A DNA stretch of 6,032 nt, from NCBI GenBank assembly GCA_022560555.1, contig JADFSZ010000109.1:1-6032 (forward strand). Reading direction: 5' to 3'. A program made the translations under genes and the position numbers. This stretch comes from PVC group bacterium (GTDB lineage: Bacteria > GCA-001730085 > JADFSZ01). Below, piece by piece: positions 5,185 to 6,032 of the stretch (positions are counted from its first letter, which is position 1; each line of letters starts with the position of its first letter). The notes below the pieces were generated by a model, which made no database searches, was not told the origin of the DNA, and worked only from the letters and a program-made list of their open reading frames with translations.

Positions 5185-5838
5185 CCCAGCCAGCCGTGCC
5201 GGAAGCCGGCTCATATAGACTGTCGCCGCGCCTGTGTCGGAGCGCTCAAGCGCAAGATCGACCGCCAGGCCCAACAGGCTGATCTCCACGGGAAAACGCT
5301 GCAAAGCTGCATCGACCGTTGCAACTGCTGCGGGGTGGTAATCTGCACCACTGGCAAATTGCGTGATCACCAGTGATCTGTACAGGGACGGCGAAGGACG
5401 CTCGCTGTTACTGATCGCCTGTTCATAGTCGCCGGCAGAGGCCGCCGGGTCTCCAAGCTTCCACCAGGCGGCCACCCGGTACCGATGCGCCCCTGCATGG
5501 CTGGGATGGGCGGCAAGAAAGCGTGACAGCAGGGTTTTTCCATCGTGCCACTGGCCCGCTTCCACCCTCATCCGGCCTTCAAACCAGTCAATCAGTGCGT
5601 GACCAGGATCCAGCGACCGGACTTGATGAAAATCCAGGCTGGCGTTTTCCCACTGGCCATGGCGCCGGTACAAATCACCGCGTTTGAGGTAGAGCTCCGG
5701 GTTTGACCCCCGGTCAAGTTCGATTTGCAGGGTCAAGCTATCGATCTGGAGAAGCAGGTCAGGATGTGCCGCGAGCTGCCCGCTCATCAACAGGCCTGCC
5801 AGCAACACACAGGTGCATTTCAATCGCGGTCTTGTCAT
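5032..5838 (-). CDS. Secreted tetratricopeptide-repeat protein, 3' end lost at the joint
   Basis: A leftward gene in the GC-rich part. Residues 1-24 form a signal peptide (basic MTRPRLK, hydrophobic VLLAGLLMSG, likely cleavage after QLAA), so the product is periplasmic or exported. About four TPR-like helix pairs of roughly 34 residues follow: 46-79 (with 'YLKRGDLYRRHGQWENA'), 80-113, 114-147 and 148-184, the first being the clearest. TPRs act as protein-protein scaffolds; no catalytic domain is visible. Native sequence probably ends at residue 225-236. The remaining codons to the stop at 5032-5034 read antisense through murE and are an accident of the joint. No Shine-Dalgarno stands out before the ATG. 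It begins 50 bp after the neighbouring leftward gene, so the two may be co-transcribed. The specific role is unknown. Confidence 0.7.
   Translation of the reverse strand: MTRPRLKCTCVLLAGLLMSGQLAAHPDLLLQIDSLTLQIELDRGSNPELYLKRGDLYRRHGQWENASLDFHQVRSLDPGHALIDWFEGRMRVEAGQWHDGKTLLSRFLAAHPSHAGAHRYRVAAWWKLGDPAASAGDYEQAISNSERPSPSLYRSLVITQFASGADYHPAAVATVDAALQRFPVEISLLGLAVDLALERSDTGAATVYMSRLPARLAGLNQWQFRAALLACLLDTGAYQIGNGCLSVCASNTNQFYFLRRVSIKRFCQ
5137..5166. other. Chimeric joint between two unrelated genomes
   Basis: Within this stretch base composition, codon use and gene content change abruptly. MurE-like coding on the plus strand ends at about 5163. Minus-strand TPR-protein coding, read from the right, is still plausible to about 5130-5166. 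The segment fits both genes ('IQKAGQKCG' forward, 'FRAALLACLLDTG' reverse), as expected if two genomes were joined at a short shared sequence. No insertion sequence, terminal inverted repeat, tRNA or att-like site is visible. Cutting an essential single-copy gene makes misassembly or a chimeric read the likeliest cause. Confidence 0.8.
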
Positions 5839-5888
5839 TTCGGCTGAGGAGCGGGCCTGGGGGCCGGCCCAAAAATTTGTTGCTGGGG

Positions 5889-6032
5889 TTATGGTTTCGA
5901 TACGATAATCACTGGAACATCATCGTCCGGGTCATGATTTGCACCCGAGATATACGGCGCCCCGCCGAAGATGACGCCGGTAACCGTGTACGTGACGCTG
6001 GGCACTTCGGACTGGAGGCTGTTCTTGGAGCG
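5889..6032 (-). CDS. C-terminal fragment of an unrecognised protein (cut by window edge)
   Basis: The minus strand is open from the right edge to a TAA at 5889-5891, giving 47 residues in high-GC codons. The fragment includes 'SVTYTVTGVIFGGAPYISG', which looks like beta-strands with Gly/Pro turns. It continues through an acidic 'NHDPDDDVP' stretch and ends in VIIVSKP. The strand pattern would suit an extracytoplasmic beta-rich domain, but there is too little sequence to name a family. It lies 50 bp upstream of the TPR gene in the same direction, so co-transcription is likely. The reality of the frame is supported by its third-position GC bias and the clean end before the next gene. Confidence 0.5.
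   Translation of the reverse strand, partial: RSKNSLQSEVPSVTYTVTGVIFGGAPYISGANHDPDDDVPVIIVSKP

Noticed and set aside
5851-5880. GC-rich palindrome GGGCCGGCCC (5861-5870) in the gap between the two right-hand genes, considered as a terminator
   Set aside because: On the minus strand the T-run comes before, not after, the stem, and the neighbouring genes look co-directional; it is not a standard terminator.

Overview
The window has two parts that do not belong together. Positions 1 to about 5163 come from a moderately AT-rich bacterium (near 40% GC by eye). They carry a divergent pair of operons: tatA-tatC leftward, and the start of a division and cell-wall (dcw/mra) cluster rightward. From about 5164 to 6032 the DNA is clearly GC-rich (near 60% by eye), with different codon use and two unrelated leftward genes. 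The switch falls inside murE, just after its ATP-binding loop, and also cuts a TPR-protein gene on the opposite strand. The simplest reading is a chimeric contig joined at a short shared sequence, not a biological fusion.

Left part, region by region. Positions 1-492 (minus) hold the first 77 codons of tatC and a complete tatA, both for twin-arginine protein export. A good extended -10 promoter lies just upstream of tatA. Positions 551-948 hold no convincing gene, only broken protein-like minus-strand frames that may be the remains of a gene. At 949-1014 there is a clean sigma-70-type promoter followed by three GTGG repeats spaced exactly 10 bp apart, which match the known MraZ operator pattern; the last one overlaps the mraZ ribosome binding site. 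The cluster then runs mraZ, an unrecognised 71-residue basic protein, rsmH, ftsL, ftsI and murE. The genes are tightly packed or overlapping, so they very probably form one transcript under MraZ autoregulation.

How the genes work together: MraZ represses the cluster, RsmH methylates 16S rRNA, FtsL and FtsI act at the septum (scaffold and septal transpeptidase), and MurE adds the third amino acid to the peptidoglycan precursor. The left organism is a peptidoglycan-making, dividing bacterium with a Tat system. The 'GMPGPxEW' start of TatA recalls proteins of the PVC/Omnitrophota type, but this is a weak hint and the phylum is not settled here. The right part looks proteobacterial in style (signal peptide, TPR repeats, high GC), also unproven.

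I see no new defence, mobile or RNA system in this window. The points most worth a second look are the chimeric joint, the unknown small gene between mraZ and rsmH, the MraZ operator layout, and the odd start region of ftsI.
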